A stretch of DNA of 12,788 nt from Nanosynbacter sp. Its GTDB lineage: Bacteria; Patescibacteriota; Saccharimonadia; Saccharimonadales; Saccharimonadaceae. Below are positions 1-5,689 of this stretch, one piece after another (within the stretch, counting starts at the first letter, position 1; each line of letters starts with the position of its first letter). Under the pieces are notes generated by a model. The model did no database searches. It saw only the letters and a program-made list of their open reading frames with translations, and had not been told where the DNA came from. Made by a program: the position numbers and the translations under genes. The DNA is taken from the NCBI GenBank assembly GCA_029975625.1, contig JARKOR010000078.1, positions 1 through 12,788 of the forward strand, written 5' to 3'.

Positions 1-75
1 CTCATAAACCTCTTCGCGAAGATCGCCGAAGAACTCGGTATCATGAAGATGGCAATGCGAGTCAATTAGTCTCAT
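1..75 (-). CDS. tatD: TatD-family metal-dependent hydrolase (DNase), N-terminal fragment
   Basis: Only the first 25 codons are in the window; the gene runs off the left edge. The reverse strand from an ATG at 75 reads MRLIDSHCHLHDTEF followed by FGDLREEVYE. The opening IDSHCHLH is the hallmark of the TatD family, whose HxH pair contributes to the divalent-metal site of the TIM-barrel nuclease. Family members have 3'-5' DNase or related hydrolase activity; the exact activity here is unknown. There is no Shine-Dalgarno sequence, but an extended -10 promoter lies 6 nt upstream, so the mRNA is probably leaderless. tatD often follows metG in bacteria; metG is found here in the same orientation about 9 kb away, with the NAD island between them. 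Identity rests on a short but very characteristic N-terminus. Confidence 0.85.
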   Translation of the reverse strand, partial: MRLIDSHCHLHDTEFFGDLREEVYE

Positions 76-81
76 AGAGCA

Positions 82-90
82 ATCATACCA
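82..90 (-). promoter_or_regulatory. Extended -10 promoter of tatD (leaderless)
   Basis: On the minus strand TGG-TATGAT is an extended -10 element (TGn plus TATAAT-like hexamer, 5 of 6 matches). Exactly 6 nt separate the hexamer from the ATG at 75, which puts the expected transcription start at the start codon. No convincing -35 hexamer is seen, as is common for extended -10 promoters. The arrangement matches that of the C1 peptidase gene at 10758-10772. Confidence 0.6.
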
Positions 91-115
91 TATTTGAGAG
101 CACTTAATCTGAATC

Positions 116-235
116 TCAAAACCCTCCATTCCGCGGGTGACTCTGGGGCTGGGGCAGCACCCGAAAATTTTTCACTTTCAGTAGAAAAATTTTTAGGGGC
201 GAACCGAGCGGCAGGACCCGAGGAGAGGGTTTTGA
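116..235. repeat. Strongly folded intergenic element with 11-bp inverted termini (repeat or structured RNA)
   Basis: This 120-bp stretch is bounded by a perfect 11-bp inverted repeat, TCAAAACCCTC (116-126) and GAGGGTTTTGA (225-235). Just inside is a second stem, 131-138 with 216-223 (seven pairs, one G/A mismatch). At the centre AAAATTTTTC (164-173) pairs perfectly with GAAAAATTTT (184-193) around a 10-nt loop, extended by CCC (160-162) with GGG (196-198) across a small bulge. The alternative stem CGGGTG (134-139)/CACCCG (158-163) is also possible. Two overlapping 60-aa reading frames, one per strand, are open by composition and show no protein signature. It lies between the tatD and nadE promoters, upstream of both, so it is probably not a leader of either. 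It could be a dispersed MITE/REP-like repeat or a small RNA gene; a second copy is not present in this window. Confidence 0.6.
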
Positions 236-247
236 TATCTACATTAC

Positions 248-268
248 TTAGTGTTGACATTACACTAA
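248..268. promoter_or_regulatory. NrtR operator, nadE-nrtR promoter
   Basis: A 21-bp palindrome TTAGTGT-N7-ACACTAA with perfect 7-bp arms. It overlaps the -35 hexamer (254-259), so a bound regulator would block RNA polymerase. The same box occurs at 5573-5593, 6728-6748 and 6772-6792, always on promoters of the NAD-linked genes. Assignment to NrtR is inferred from the nrtR gene in the operon it controls. Confidence 0.85.
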
Positions 269-282
269 GCATAATCTATACT
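254..282 (+). promoter_or_regulatory. Promoter of nadE-nrtR
   Basis: TTGACA (254-259), a 17-bp spacer and TATACT (277-282) form a near-consensus housekeeping promoter. The start is expected near 289, leaving a leader of about 20 nt with AAAGGA (298-303) as ribosome binding site for the ATG at 310. Confidence 0.85.
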
Positions 283-309
283 TAACCTATCTAAGCGAAA
301 GGAATATGT

Positions 310-1131
310 ATGAGAAGTACTCAAAACGCAATTATTAGAGACCTCGAAGTCATGCCACATATCAATCCAGAAATAGAGATACATCGGCGCGTCGAATTCT
401 TGGCCGATTATCTAGCTCATGCCGGCGTGAATGGCTTTGTTTTAGGCATATCAGGCGGGCAAGACTCCCTGTTAGCCGGGATTCTAGCCCAGCGCGCCGT
501 AGACCTCCGGCGTAACGCAAATCACGATGCTACCTTTCACGCGGTACTTCTTCCGTACGGTGAACAACGGGACCGAGCGGACGCGGAGCTCGCGATTGAC
601 ACGATTAAACCGGATATTACTCACGACTTTAACATCAAAAATGCAACCGACTCGCTGGTAGCAGATTTTTCTGCCACCACGAGCCAGGAATTAACTGACT
701 ACCACAAAGGAAATGTCAAAGCCAGAATGCGAATGATTGCCCAATATGCCCTAGCCGGACAATACAACCTGTGTGTTGTCGGCACGGATCATGCCGCAGA
801 GGCGGTAACAGGGTTTTACACGAAGTATGGCGATGGCGGAGCCGATATAATACCTCTGGCTGGGCTCAATAAACGCCAGGGCCGCCAGATTTTAGCGCAT
901 CTAAAAGTCCCCGACATATTCATAACGAAACAGCCGACAGCCGACCTCCTTGATACTACTCCAGGCCAAAGCGACGAAAACGAACTAGGCATACCTTATA
1001 ATGAGATCGATAACTACCTGGAAGGGAGAGCCGTACCCGAACATGTAGCGGAGGCTATTGAAGAACGCTATAACGCCACCTGGCATAAACGTACCATGCC
1101 GGTAGCATTTACTCACAACCACTTTTTGTAG
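310..1131 (+). CDS. nadE: NH3-dependent NAD+ synthetase
   Basis: Catalyses the last step of NAD synthesis: amidation of nicotinate adenine dinucleotide (NaAD) with ammonia and ATP, through an adenylylated intermediate, in the cytoplasm. The 273 residues match the short ammonia-dependent form (E. coli about 275); no N-terminal glutaminase domain is present. The ATP pyrophosphatase P-loop SGGQDS is at residues 48-53. The family block GTDHAAEAVTGFYTKYGDGG begins at residue 158, and the KQPTADL segment at about 207. The ATG at 310 has AAAGGA 6 nt upstream. It is the first gene of a two-gene unit with nrtR (13-nt gap), under a promoter overlapped by an NrtR operator, which implies feedback by NAD-derived metabolites. 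Substrate supply would come from pncA and pncB in the same island plus a NadD encoded elsewhere. Confidence 0.97.
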   Translation: MRSTQNAIIRDLEVMPHINPEIEIHRRVEFLADYLAHAGVNGFVLGISGGQDSLLAGILAQRAVDLRRNANHDATFHAVLLPYGEQRDRADAELAIDTIKPDITHDFNIKNATDSLVADFSATTSQELTDYHKGNVKARMRMIAQYALAGQYNLCVVGTDHAAEAVTGFYTKYGDGGADIIPLAGLNKRQGRQILAHLKVPDIFITKQPTADLLDTTPGQSDENELGIPYNEIDNYLEGRAVPEHVAEAIEERYNATWHKRTMPVAFTHNHFL

Positions 1132-1144
1132 TATTATTTATTGT

Positions 1145-1822
1145 ATGAAGTACACCAAACCATATGTACCGCCAACGTTAACTGTTGATGCTGTGGTTTT
1201 TCAGATATCAAACGGCGTGCTGGAGGTGCTGCTGCTCAAAAGACCTAACGAGCCTTTTCGAGGCGAATGGGCGCTGCCTGGCGGCTACAATGCCGAAGGC
1301 GAGACCACTACGGACGCCCTACATCGCATTGCTTTGCAAAAAACAGGTGTTGATATCAAAAAAGACCTGCGCTATATTGAGCAGCTCTATACGTTTGATA
1401 CCGTCGATCGAGATCCGAGAGGTCATGCGGTGTCCGTCGTCTATATGGGGTGCGGGCGGGATATCGAAGTTCGCGAAGCAGGATCTCACGTGGCGTTTCT
1501 CGACGTCAATAATCTACCGAGGCTCGCGTACGACCACGCGAATATTATTAGATACGCCCGCGAACGGCTTATTTCAAAACTGACTTACACTAACCTTGTT
1601 TCGTCATTTTTAGAAAAACGCTTTACCCTAACTCAGCTGCAGGCTGCCTACGAAATAATTTTTGGACGTGAGTTTGACAAGAGAAACTTTCGCAAAAAAT
1701 TCCTATCACTCAATTTGATTCATAAAACAGACGAGACCTGGAGGGATGGCGCTCATCGACCAGCTCATCTCTATGAGTTTAACGACAAGAAGCTCGAAAC
1801 CCTGGCACACAGCTTTGACTAG
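1145..1822 (+). CDS. nrtR: NrtR: Nudix-related winged-helix regulator of NAD metabolism
   Basis: Transcriptional regulator, normally a repressor whose DNA binding is relieved by ADP-ribose or related NAD derivatives. Residues 1-140 form a Nudix domain with the typical LPGGY entry (44-48). The Nudix box starts at G47 and keeps E53, R61 and G68, but the REUxEE core reads R-I-A-L-Q-K: the catalytic glutamates are gone, as in most NrtRs, so it should bind rather than cleave its ligand. Residues about 150-215 are the NrtR winged helix, with FTLTQLQAAYE from 160, a KRNFRKK segment and the closing RPAHLYEF (205-212). It is the second gene after nadE, so it is autoregulated through the 248-268 operator. 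No Shine-Dalgarno sequence precedes the ATG; it could be read by coupling, or from a leaderless start, since TATTAT (1132-1137) lies 7 nt upstream. Four matching palindromes in the window define its likely targets. Confidence 0.92.
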   Translation: MKYTKPYVPPTLTVDAVVFQISNGVLEVLLLKRPNEPFRGEWALPGGYNAEGETTTDALHRIALQKTGVDIKKDLRYIEQLYTFDTVDRDPRGHAVSVVYMGCGRDIEVREAGSHVAFLDVNNLPRLAYDHANIIRYARERLISKLTYTNLVSSFLEKRFTLTQLQAAYEIIFGREFDKRNFRKKFLSLNLIHKTDETWRDGAHRPAHLYEFNDKKLETLAHSFD

Positions 1823-1860
1823 TTCACAAGAGTAAAGATTCTTCTCCCCCTACATTTAAA

Positions 1861-1887
1861 TGCCCCACCTCTATACGAAGTGGGGCA
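1861..1887 (-). terminator. Hairpin terminator of the leftward J/vWA/PurA-like unit
   Basis: TGCCCCAC (1861-1868) and GTGGGGCA (1880-1887) form a perfect 8-bp GC-rich stem with an 11-nt loop, 11 bp past the stop codon of the PurA-like gene. Read leftward it is followed by TTTAAAT, a short U-rich tail, so it is best taken as the terminator of that transcript. Confidence 0.6.
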
Positions 1888-1892
1888 GGATG

Positions 1893-1913
1893 GTCCGCCT
1901 AGCGAACTTTTTT
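1893..1913 (+). terminator. Possible weak terminator of nadE-nrtR
   Basis: GTCCGC (1893-1898) and GCGAAC (1902-1907) can pair with one mismatch around a 3-nt loop and are followed by six T (1908-1913). The stem is short and overlaps the last codons of the convergent PurA-like gene, so this is a tentative call. Confidence 0.3.
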
Positions 1914-3239
1914 ATCGTTCACAGTCGGACCATGAGAGGTGAGACGCACTGGGGTTTTGAGCTCTCGCTCAATCGCCTCAATAACCGAATCCGCGGACGG
2001 GTCGACCGGCGCGCTGTAAAGCGCTTTTGCCTGAAACAGCAGTTGACCCAGACGGGTGACATAGGCTTTGTCGCCGTAGCGACCTACTCTAATATCATGC
2101 GGTACCCCTTGCTTGTCCAGCAAGAAATATCGTCCGGCATCCTGGACGTCGGGCAGCGTGTATCCGACAGCGCATTTCCATTGCGGCAGTTTTTCGGTGC
2201 GATCCAAACCGGTAATTACCAACCCGTCGACTCCACCAATCGCCGCTAAAGCATAGCGATGCGCCAATGAATCAAAGTGCCCAATCCTGAACTGTCCTTG
2301 CCATAGCCCCGTGTCATTAAAATACTCGGCTAATGGCGCGTTCAGTGCCGGATCCTCGGTCACAAATGGACCGAAACCGTGCCGCGTTGTGTAGCTGCGG
2401 ACAATACCCAATGTTGTCACCTTACCAGAGAAACCAATATCCTCTAGCTGACGACGAGCATTGTCGGGCGTGGTGTTACTCCACGTTGTATGCGGATGAA
2501 AACCACGCTTTTCGTCCAACAGGACGCCCTGAGCTGCTTCAAACACCAGATGGTCATATTGTTTTGCCAGCGTGGCTAGATAGTCAGGGTCGACAATCCG
2601 CACCAAGCGGGTCCATTCGAAAAACTCCTCAGCATACAACTTCGGCAGTGACTGGTCGCATAGCATCTCCCACTCAGGCGTGTCAGTCGGCGCGCTCATT
2701 GCCGCCATCTGTGCCAATTTGTTCCGCCGTTGGTCCTCCAATCGCTTGGCAAGACCCGAACAAGTCAACTCGCCCGCCTGAAGCGCTAAATCGGGTCGAA
2801 ACATCCAATCCAAAATCGCCTCAGAGATACCCTGGCCAGTACTACCGTGCCGTCCGTTACCCCGTACCAACTCGCGCAAACGATTGCCCGCTTGGTGGTA
2901 TGGCGTAACGATACGAGCAAATTGGTCAACCGTCGTGCGCTGCCAAATATCATCCACGCCAAGTTCAATGAGATGACTTGCCTCAAGGAACATGTTCAGC
3001 GGATTCACCAGCATATCGACCGACAGATGCGTCGGCACCTCCGGTAAAAAGCTGGCGGCACCAAACTGCGAAAACGTGTGATGTCGACCGTCCGGCCTCA
3101 CGATATTATGCTCAGCCTGCGGTCCGCCGTTAAAACGAATTACCGCCGCCGATGTTGACGTCGCCGCCAAATACTCCGCGGTAACCCCCTTGCCGGCGTC
3201 GCCATAGCTCAAGTCAACCGTAATTGTCGCATGTACCAT
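1899..3239 (-). CDS. Divergent adenylosuccinate synthetase (PurA)-like enzyme, altered aspartate site
   Basis: A 446-residue homologue of PurA, which joins IMP and aspartate using GTP. Seen: a P-loop-like GDAGKG (13-18) with the catalytic-base Asp D14; GGPQAEH with H44 in place of the catalytic His of GGHNAGH; STGQG in place of TTGRG; AAQG with Q237; a WSNTT segment; and TGLD with D346, equivalent to the Asp that sets guanine specificity. The aspartate-binding loop, GATTGRRRRTG in E. coli, is here WQGQFRIGHFD (about 313-323) and keeps a single Arg, R318. GTP and a 6-oxopurine nucleotide may thus still bind, but aspartate is unlikely to be the partner; this is inference. A GTG at 3248 is in frame, but the ATG at 3239 is preferred because AAAGGGGTG sits 6 nt before it. 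It is the last gene of the NrtR-controlled leftward unit, separated from the vWA gene by a strong hairpin. It may be a paralogue rather than the housekeeping purA. Confidence 0.87.
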   Translation of the reverse strand: MVHATITVDLSYGDAGKGVTAEYLAATSTSAAVIRFNGGPQAEHNIVRPDGRHHTFSQFGAASFLPEVPTHLSVDMLVNPLNMFLEASHLIELGVDDIWQRTTVDQFARIVTPYHQAGNRLRELVRGNGRHGSTGQGISEAILDWMFRPDLALQAGELTCSGLAKRLEDQRRNKLAQMAAMSAPTDTPEWEMLCDQSLPKLYAEEFFEWTRLVRIVDPDYLATLAKQYDHLVFEAAQGVLLDEKRGFHPHTTWSNTTPDNARRQLEDIGFSGKVTTLGIVRSYTTRHGFGPFVTEDPALNAPLAEYFNDTGLWQGQFRIGHFDSLAHRYALAAIGGVDGLVITGLDRTEKLPQWKCAVGYTLPDVQDAGRYFLLDKQGVPHDIRVGRYGDKAYVTRLGQLLFQAKALYSAPVDPSADSVIEAIERELKTPVRLTSHGPTVNDKKVR

Positions 3240-3267
3240 GATTATCACCCCTTTTGAAGTGAATAAA

Positions 3268-3308
3268 GCCTGGTGCGGAAACTTCGAAAAAGAAGTCCCG
3301 CACCAGGC
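3268..3308 (-). terminator. Strong intercistronic hairpin between the vWA and PurA-like genes
   Basis: GCCTGGTGCGG (3268-3278) and CCGCACCAGGC (3298-3308) form a perfect 11-bp stem. Inside, GACTTC and GAAGTT (as read leftward) extend it with one wobble pair and a one-base bulge, leaving a U-rich loop. Read leftward the stem is followed by TTTATTC. It lies in the 87-bp gap between the vWA stop (3327) and the PurA-like start (3239), so it may be a partial terminator or an mRNA-stability element that lowers PurA-like expression relative to the upstream genes. Confidence 0.65.
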
Positions 3309-3326
3309 ATTGGAAAAGGAAGGAGT

Positions 3327-4376
3327 TTAGAGCCGATCGGCTCCATCACCCTTGGTGTCGAGACTACCTGACGTACGCGCCAATGACATGCCACCCGCAG
3401 TAGGGGCGGTGTTTTCTATGGCCGCAAGAGCAGTACTCACCGACTTCTTTGAACCACCGGCCGACAGCATAGCTGCCTTAGTCGCGTCCGTGTCCAGGCC
3501 GCCCTCAAAGCGTGCGATCAAAGCCGCGATGGCCTCGACCGACACCGCCGGGTCGTCCAGCACGATGACGTTTTCCTTGCCGATGAGCTCCTCCCATGCG
3601 GGAGTAATCTCTTCGGGATAGTAGGCGCCCATGCGCTGAAACAGGAAGAACACATGATTCTTCTGTTGCAGCTCAGCAAACACCGTTGCGGCCGAAATAT
3701 CTTCAGCCGCATCGTCGCCAGTCAACGACTTCAGCGTGTAATTGTCGCCGTGCCAACGATAACGACCATAGTCGCGCCGAATCTTGTCATACGGCATCTC
3801 GTCGCCAAAGAAGAACACGAAGCCCTTCTTGCCGAACAGCTCGTACGGCTCGAGGTGCGTGTGCCGGGCGCTCATGTAAGCACCCAACTCGTACGTCTCG
3901 TGCACCTGACCGCCGCCAGCACCCTCCAGGATGACCGCTGCAATCTGATCGTCCAGTCGATTGTCGCTTTCGAATTGACCCCATTGCAAGGGGTATTCGT
4001 CGGAAGTTGCATCGCCAATCGCGCCAATGTTGATTTGCGGATCGGCGCAGAAGTTGCCGTCCTTCAGGTAGGCCTGAAGATTGGGCAGCTTGCTGTGCAC
4101 CACTTTGGCAGCGCTGATGTTGCTGCCAGTGACATCCAACCAGATTTGGATTGCCGTCGGGTCGGGGTGTTCATCGGTCACGCAAACTTCGCGCATCACC
4201 TTCCCAGCGAACGGACTGTTCGGTCCAGCCACCTGGGTCGGTTCGAGAAGCTTATGCACTCCACGCACCACGCCAGCCTTGACCTTGGCCGAATGTCCGA
4301 AAGTCGGAATACCAGCCGCCTTCGCCGCCGACACTCTTGCACTATAGGAGCCCACGCTCCAACTGCCTCCACCCAT
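3327..4376 (-). CDS. vWA-domain protein of an uncharacterised conserved family
   Basis: A 349-residue soluble protein without signal peptide or membrane segment. The vWA fold begins around residue 75, with IQIWLDVTGSN giving the first MIDAS loop, D81-x-T-G-S85 (a DxTGS variant of DxSxS). Further blocks are AIGDATSDEYPLQWGQFESD, a Gly-rich stretch (EGAGGGQVHETYELGAY), HTHLEP, and GFVFFFGDEMPYD, where the GDE may supply the distal metal ligand. The N-terminus is Gly/Ser-rich (MGGGSWSVGSYSAR) and the last 40 residues are low-complexity and probably disordered. The start is taken at the ATG at 4376; a longer frame from 4451 would overlap the upstream gene by 47 nt. A weak GAAGGG lies upstream. 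vWA domains usually mediate metal-dependent protein assembly, often with chaperone-like partners. Here the gene lies 28 nt after the J-domain/pseudokinase gene in the same NrtR-controlled unit. Function is unknown. Confidence 0.83.
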   Translation of the reverse strand: MGGGSWSVGSYSARVSAAKAAGIPTFGHSAKVKAGVVRGVHKLLEPTQVAGPNSPFAGKVMREVCVTDEHPDPTAIQIWLDVTGSNISAAKVVHSKLPNLQAYLKDGNFCADPQINIGAIGDATSDEYPLQWGQFESDNRLDDQIAAVILEGAGGGQVHETYELGAYMSARHTHLEPYELFGKKGFVFFFGDEMPYDKIRRDYGRYRWHGDNYTLKSLTGDDAAEDISAATVFAELQQKNHVFFLFQRMGAYYPEEITPAWEELIGKENVIVLDDPAVSVEAIAALIARFEGGLDTDATKAAMLSAGGSKKSVSTALAAIENTAPTAGGMSLARTSGSLDTKGDGADRL

Positions 4377-4404
4377 GATAGTTTCCCTTCTCAATGACCG
4401 CCGC

Positions 4405-5460
4405 TCACCAGTTGAGCGGACGGAATACCCTGGGATAATACGGAGCACCAAGGCGCTCCAGGACAGCGTCGAACTGCGCTAGCATTTCATACGCTGACTT
4501 TATCTCATCACCACGCGCGGCCCGAATGAAATACTGTTCCATCAGGTTGGGCATCTTCATGCCGCCCATCAGGAACTGCATTGAACGAGCCGCGAGAGCA
4601 ATGTCATGCGCTGTGGTCGGCGCCTGACGCTTCAAGATATCTGATTGATACCAATCGCGCCGTGCACCCACCACCGCCTTCAGCTGCGGATAATGGCCGT
4701 TGCTTCGCAAGACCGAATAGCACCAATCGGCCAAAACGACACCGTGCATCGCCGGGTAAATCAGAATATTACTCGGTACCAATGCACCGTGTAGCACGCC
4801 TATATCATGCGCACCGCCAAGCGCCCACAACACACGCCGCCATATCCATGTCATATCCAGCGGATGCAGCCCATTGGGATAGCGAACACGAACCTCTTCG
4901 AGGTTTACGAAGCCATCCAGCCGGGTAATCGCATTCGCCCGTAGACGTTTACGACCATCTGCTACCGCAAACGAATCAAGCAGTTGCGGGAAAAAGCCAA
5001 CATGCTCTTTACCAGCTCCTGCTAGCAGCTTCAGCGCATCGGCCTCCGCCGCTAGCAATTCGTTGTCACGCGGCACCTGGGCTACTTTGATAATTGAATT
5101 AGTCGCGACCCCGCCCTTTGTCGAGCGAGCGCGATAACCAGTTGTCATATCAAAGTAATGATCCAGGCTTTTAGACACCTCGTGCCGCATATTCGCCGAC
5201 TCGAACACCAAAGAAGATGCCCGGTCATAAAATGCACCAGCCCGCTGAGCCTGCTCCGCCTGATGATATAGCTGCGTCAATTTGTCGAATACCAGCGACG
5301 CCTCCGCATTATCGCCTGAGGCCACCTTGTCTGGGTGGATTATCCTCGCGAGCCTGCGGTACGTTGTCTTAATCGACTGCTCATCGGCAACCAGGAAAAC
5401 ATCATGGTAGCTAGTCGCATCGTGAACGCGCCCAGCCGCCTGACGAAATTCGCCCGTCAT
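4405..5460 (-). CDS. J-domain protein fused to a kinase-like (pseudokinase) domain
   Basis: A 351-residue cytoplasmic protein. Residues about 17-70 are a DnaJ-type J domain with the diagnostic HPD at 42-44, which stimulates Hsp70 (DnaK) ATPase. From about 105 to 340 it reads as a protein-kinase-like fold: IIKVAQ with K125 as the likely ATP-contacting Lys, E139 as a possible helix-C Glu, and HGALVPSNIL (224-233) at the catalytic loop. In HRDLKPEN-type loops the second conserved residue after His is the catalytic Asp; here it is A226, while the Asn (N231) is kept. ADWC (244-247) replaces DFG with its Asp kept. It should therefore bind nucleotide or partners rather than phosphorylate efficiently; this is inference. 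ATG at 5460 follows a strong AAGGAGGT (5471-5478). It is the first gene of a three-gene unit behind a promoter with an NrtR operator and a leader of about 128 nt. Confidence 0.86.
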   Translation of the reverse strand: MTGEFRQAAGRVHDATSYHDVFLVADEQSIKTTYRRLARIIHPDKVASGDNAEASLVFDKLTQLYHQAEQAQRAGAFYDRASSLVFESANMRHEVSKSLDHYFDMTTGYRARSTKGGVATNSIIKVAQVPRDNELLAAEADALKLLAGAGKEHVGFFPQLLDSFAVADGRKRLRANAITRLDGFVNLEEVRVRYPNGLHPLDMTWIWRRVLWALGGAHDIGVLHGALVPSNILIYPAMHGVVLADWCYSVLRSNGHYPQLKAVVGARRDWYQSDILKRQAPTTAHDIALAARSMQFLMGGMKMPNLMEQYFIRAARGDEIKSAYEMLAQFDAVLERLGAPYYPRVFRPLNW

Positions 5461-5588
5461 CGGTTATCTCACCTCCTTGTTAATGTGCCTGCGGTTTTTT
5501 ATACGCTTGACTCTGCAGAAAACAAGCGACCTCCTGCCTAACTTGGCGGGATGACCAAAGCAAGTTGCTCTGATAGTGTCATAATAAC
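5461..5588 (-). other. Structured 5' leader of the J/vWA/PurA-like unit
   Basis: About 128 nt separate the predicted start (near 5588) from the ATG at 5460. Two 6-bp stems are visible: AACTTG (5540-5545) with CAAGTT (5561-5566), and CGCTTG (5504-5509) with CAAGCG (5523-5528). Besides the proper AAGGAGGT at 5471-5478 there is a second AGGAGGT at 5529-5535 that serves no obvious gene. No known riboswitch motif was recognised. Confidence 0.4.
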
Positions 5589-5593
5589 ACTAA
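5573..5593. promoter_or_regulatory. NrtR operator, J/vWA/PurA-like promoter
   Basis: A 21-bp palindrome reading leftward TTAGTGT-N7-ACACTAT, one base from a perfect copy of the 248-268 box. It covers the predicted transcription start (near 5588), immediately downstream of the -10 hexamer, a typical repressor position. It places the three unknown genes in the same regulon as nadE and pncAB. Confidence 0.82.
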
Positions 5594-5594
5594 C

Positions 5595-5623
5595 TATATA
5601 TGAAAATCTATAGTAATTGTAAA
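5595..5623 (-). promoter_or_regulatory. Promoter of the J/vWA/PurA-like unit
   Basis: Read leftward: TTTACA (5623-5618), a 17-bp spacer, then TATATA (5600-5595). The -35 matches consensus at 5 of 6 positions; the -10 is moderate. The operator at 5573-5593 lies just downstream. Confidence 0.6.
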
Positions 5624-5637
5624 AATTACAATAACTA
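5611..5637. repeat. 27-bp AT-rich palindrome over the -35 region
   Basis: TAGT-A-ATTGTAA, a 3-nt centre (AAA), and TTACAAT-A-ACTA form a dyad with 11 of 12 pairs complementary. It covers the -35 hexamer of the leftward promoter. It differs in sequence and length from the NrtR boxes, so it may be the site of a second regulator, or the coincidental symmetry of AT-rich DNA. Confidence 0.4.
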
Positions 5638-5689
5638 ACATCGGTGAAAGCCCCAAATAATACATCACTCAGGCATCGTCATAGCCGTC

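Noticed and set aside
116..235. T-box or other known riboswitch
   Set aside because: No T-box or other riboswitch core was recognised, and the element lies upstream of both neighbouring promoters.
72..285. Two small frames (63 and 66 residues) over the intergenic element, one per strand
   Set aside because: They overlap the inverted-repeat element, mirror each other because of its symmetry, and lack ribosome binding sites or promoters in the right place.
1587..1593. ACACTAA half-site inside nrtR
   Set aside because: The partner half at the required spacing is absent, so it is not an operator.
1860..2249. 129-residue open frame on the plus strand
   Set aside because: It starts inside the terminator hairpin and is antisense to the 3' end of the PurA-like gene; no supporting signal.
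2333..2908. 191-residue open frame on the plus strand
   Set aside because: Antisense shadow of the PurA-like gene, with composition of an out-of-frame translation and no motif.
3654..4397. 247-residue open frame on the plus strand
   Set aside because: It is entirely antisense to the vWA gene, has no recognisable motif or ribosome binding site, and is explained by the codon bias of the opposite strand.
5499..5525. Eight-codon leader peptide starting TTG downstream of AGGAGGT in the module's 5' leader
   Set aside because: The Shine-Dalgarno to TTG spacing is only 3-4 nt and the codons show no regulatory pattern such as repeated amino acids.
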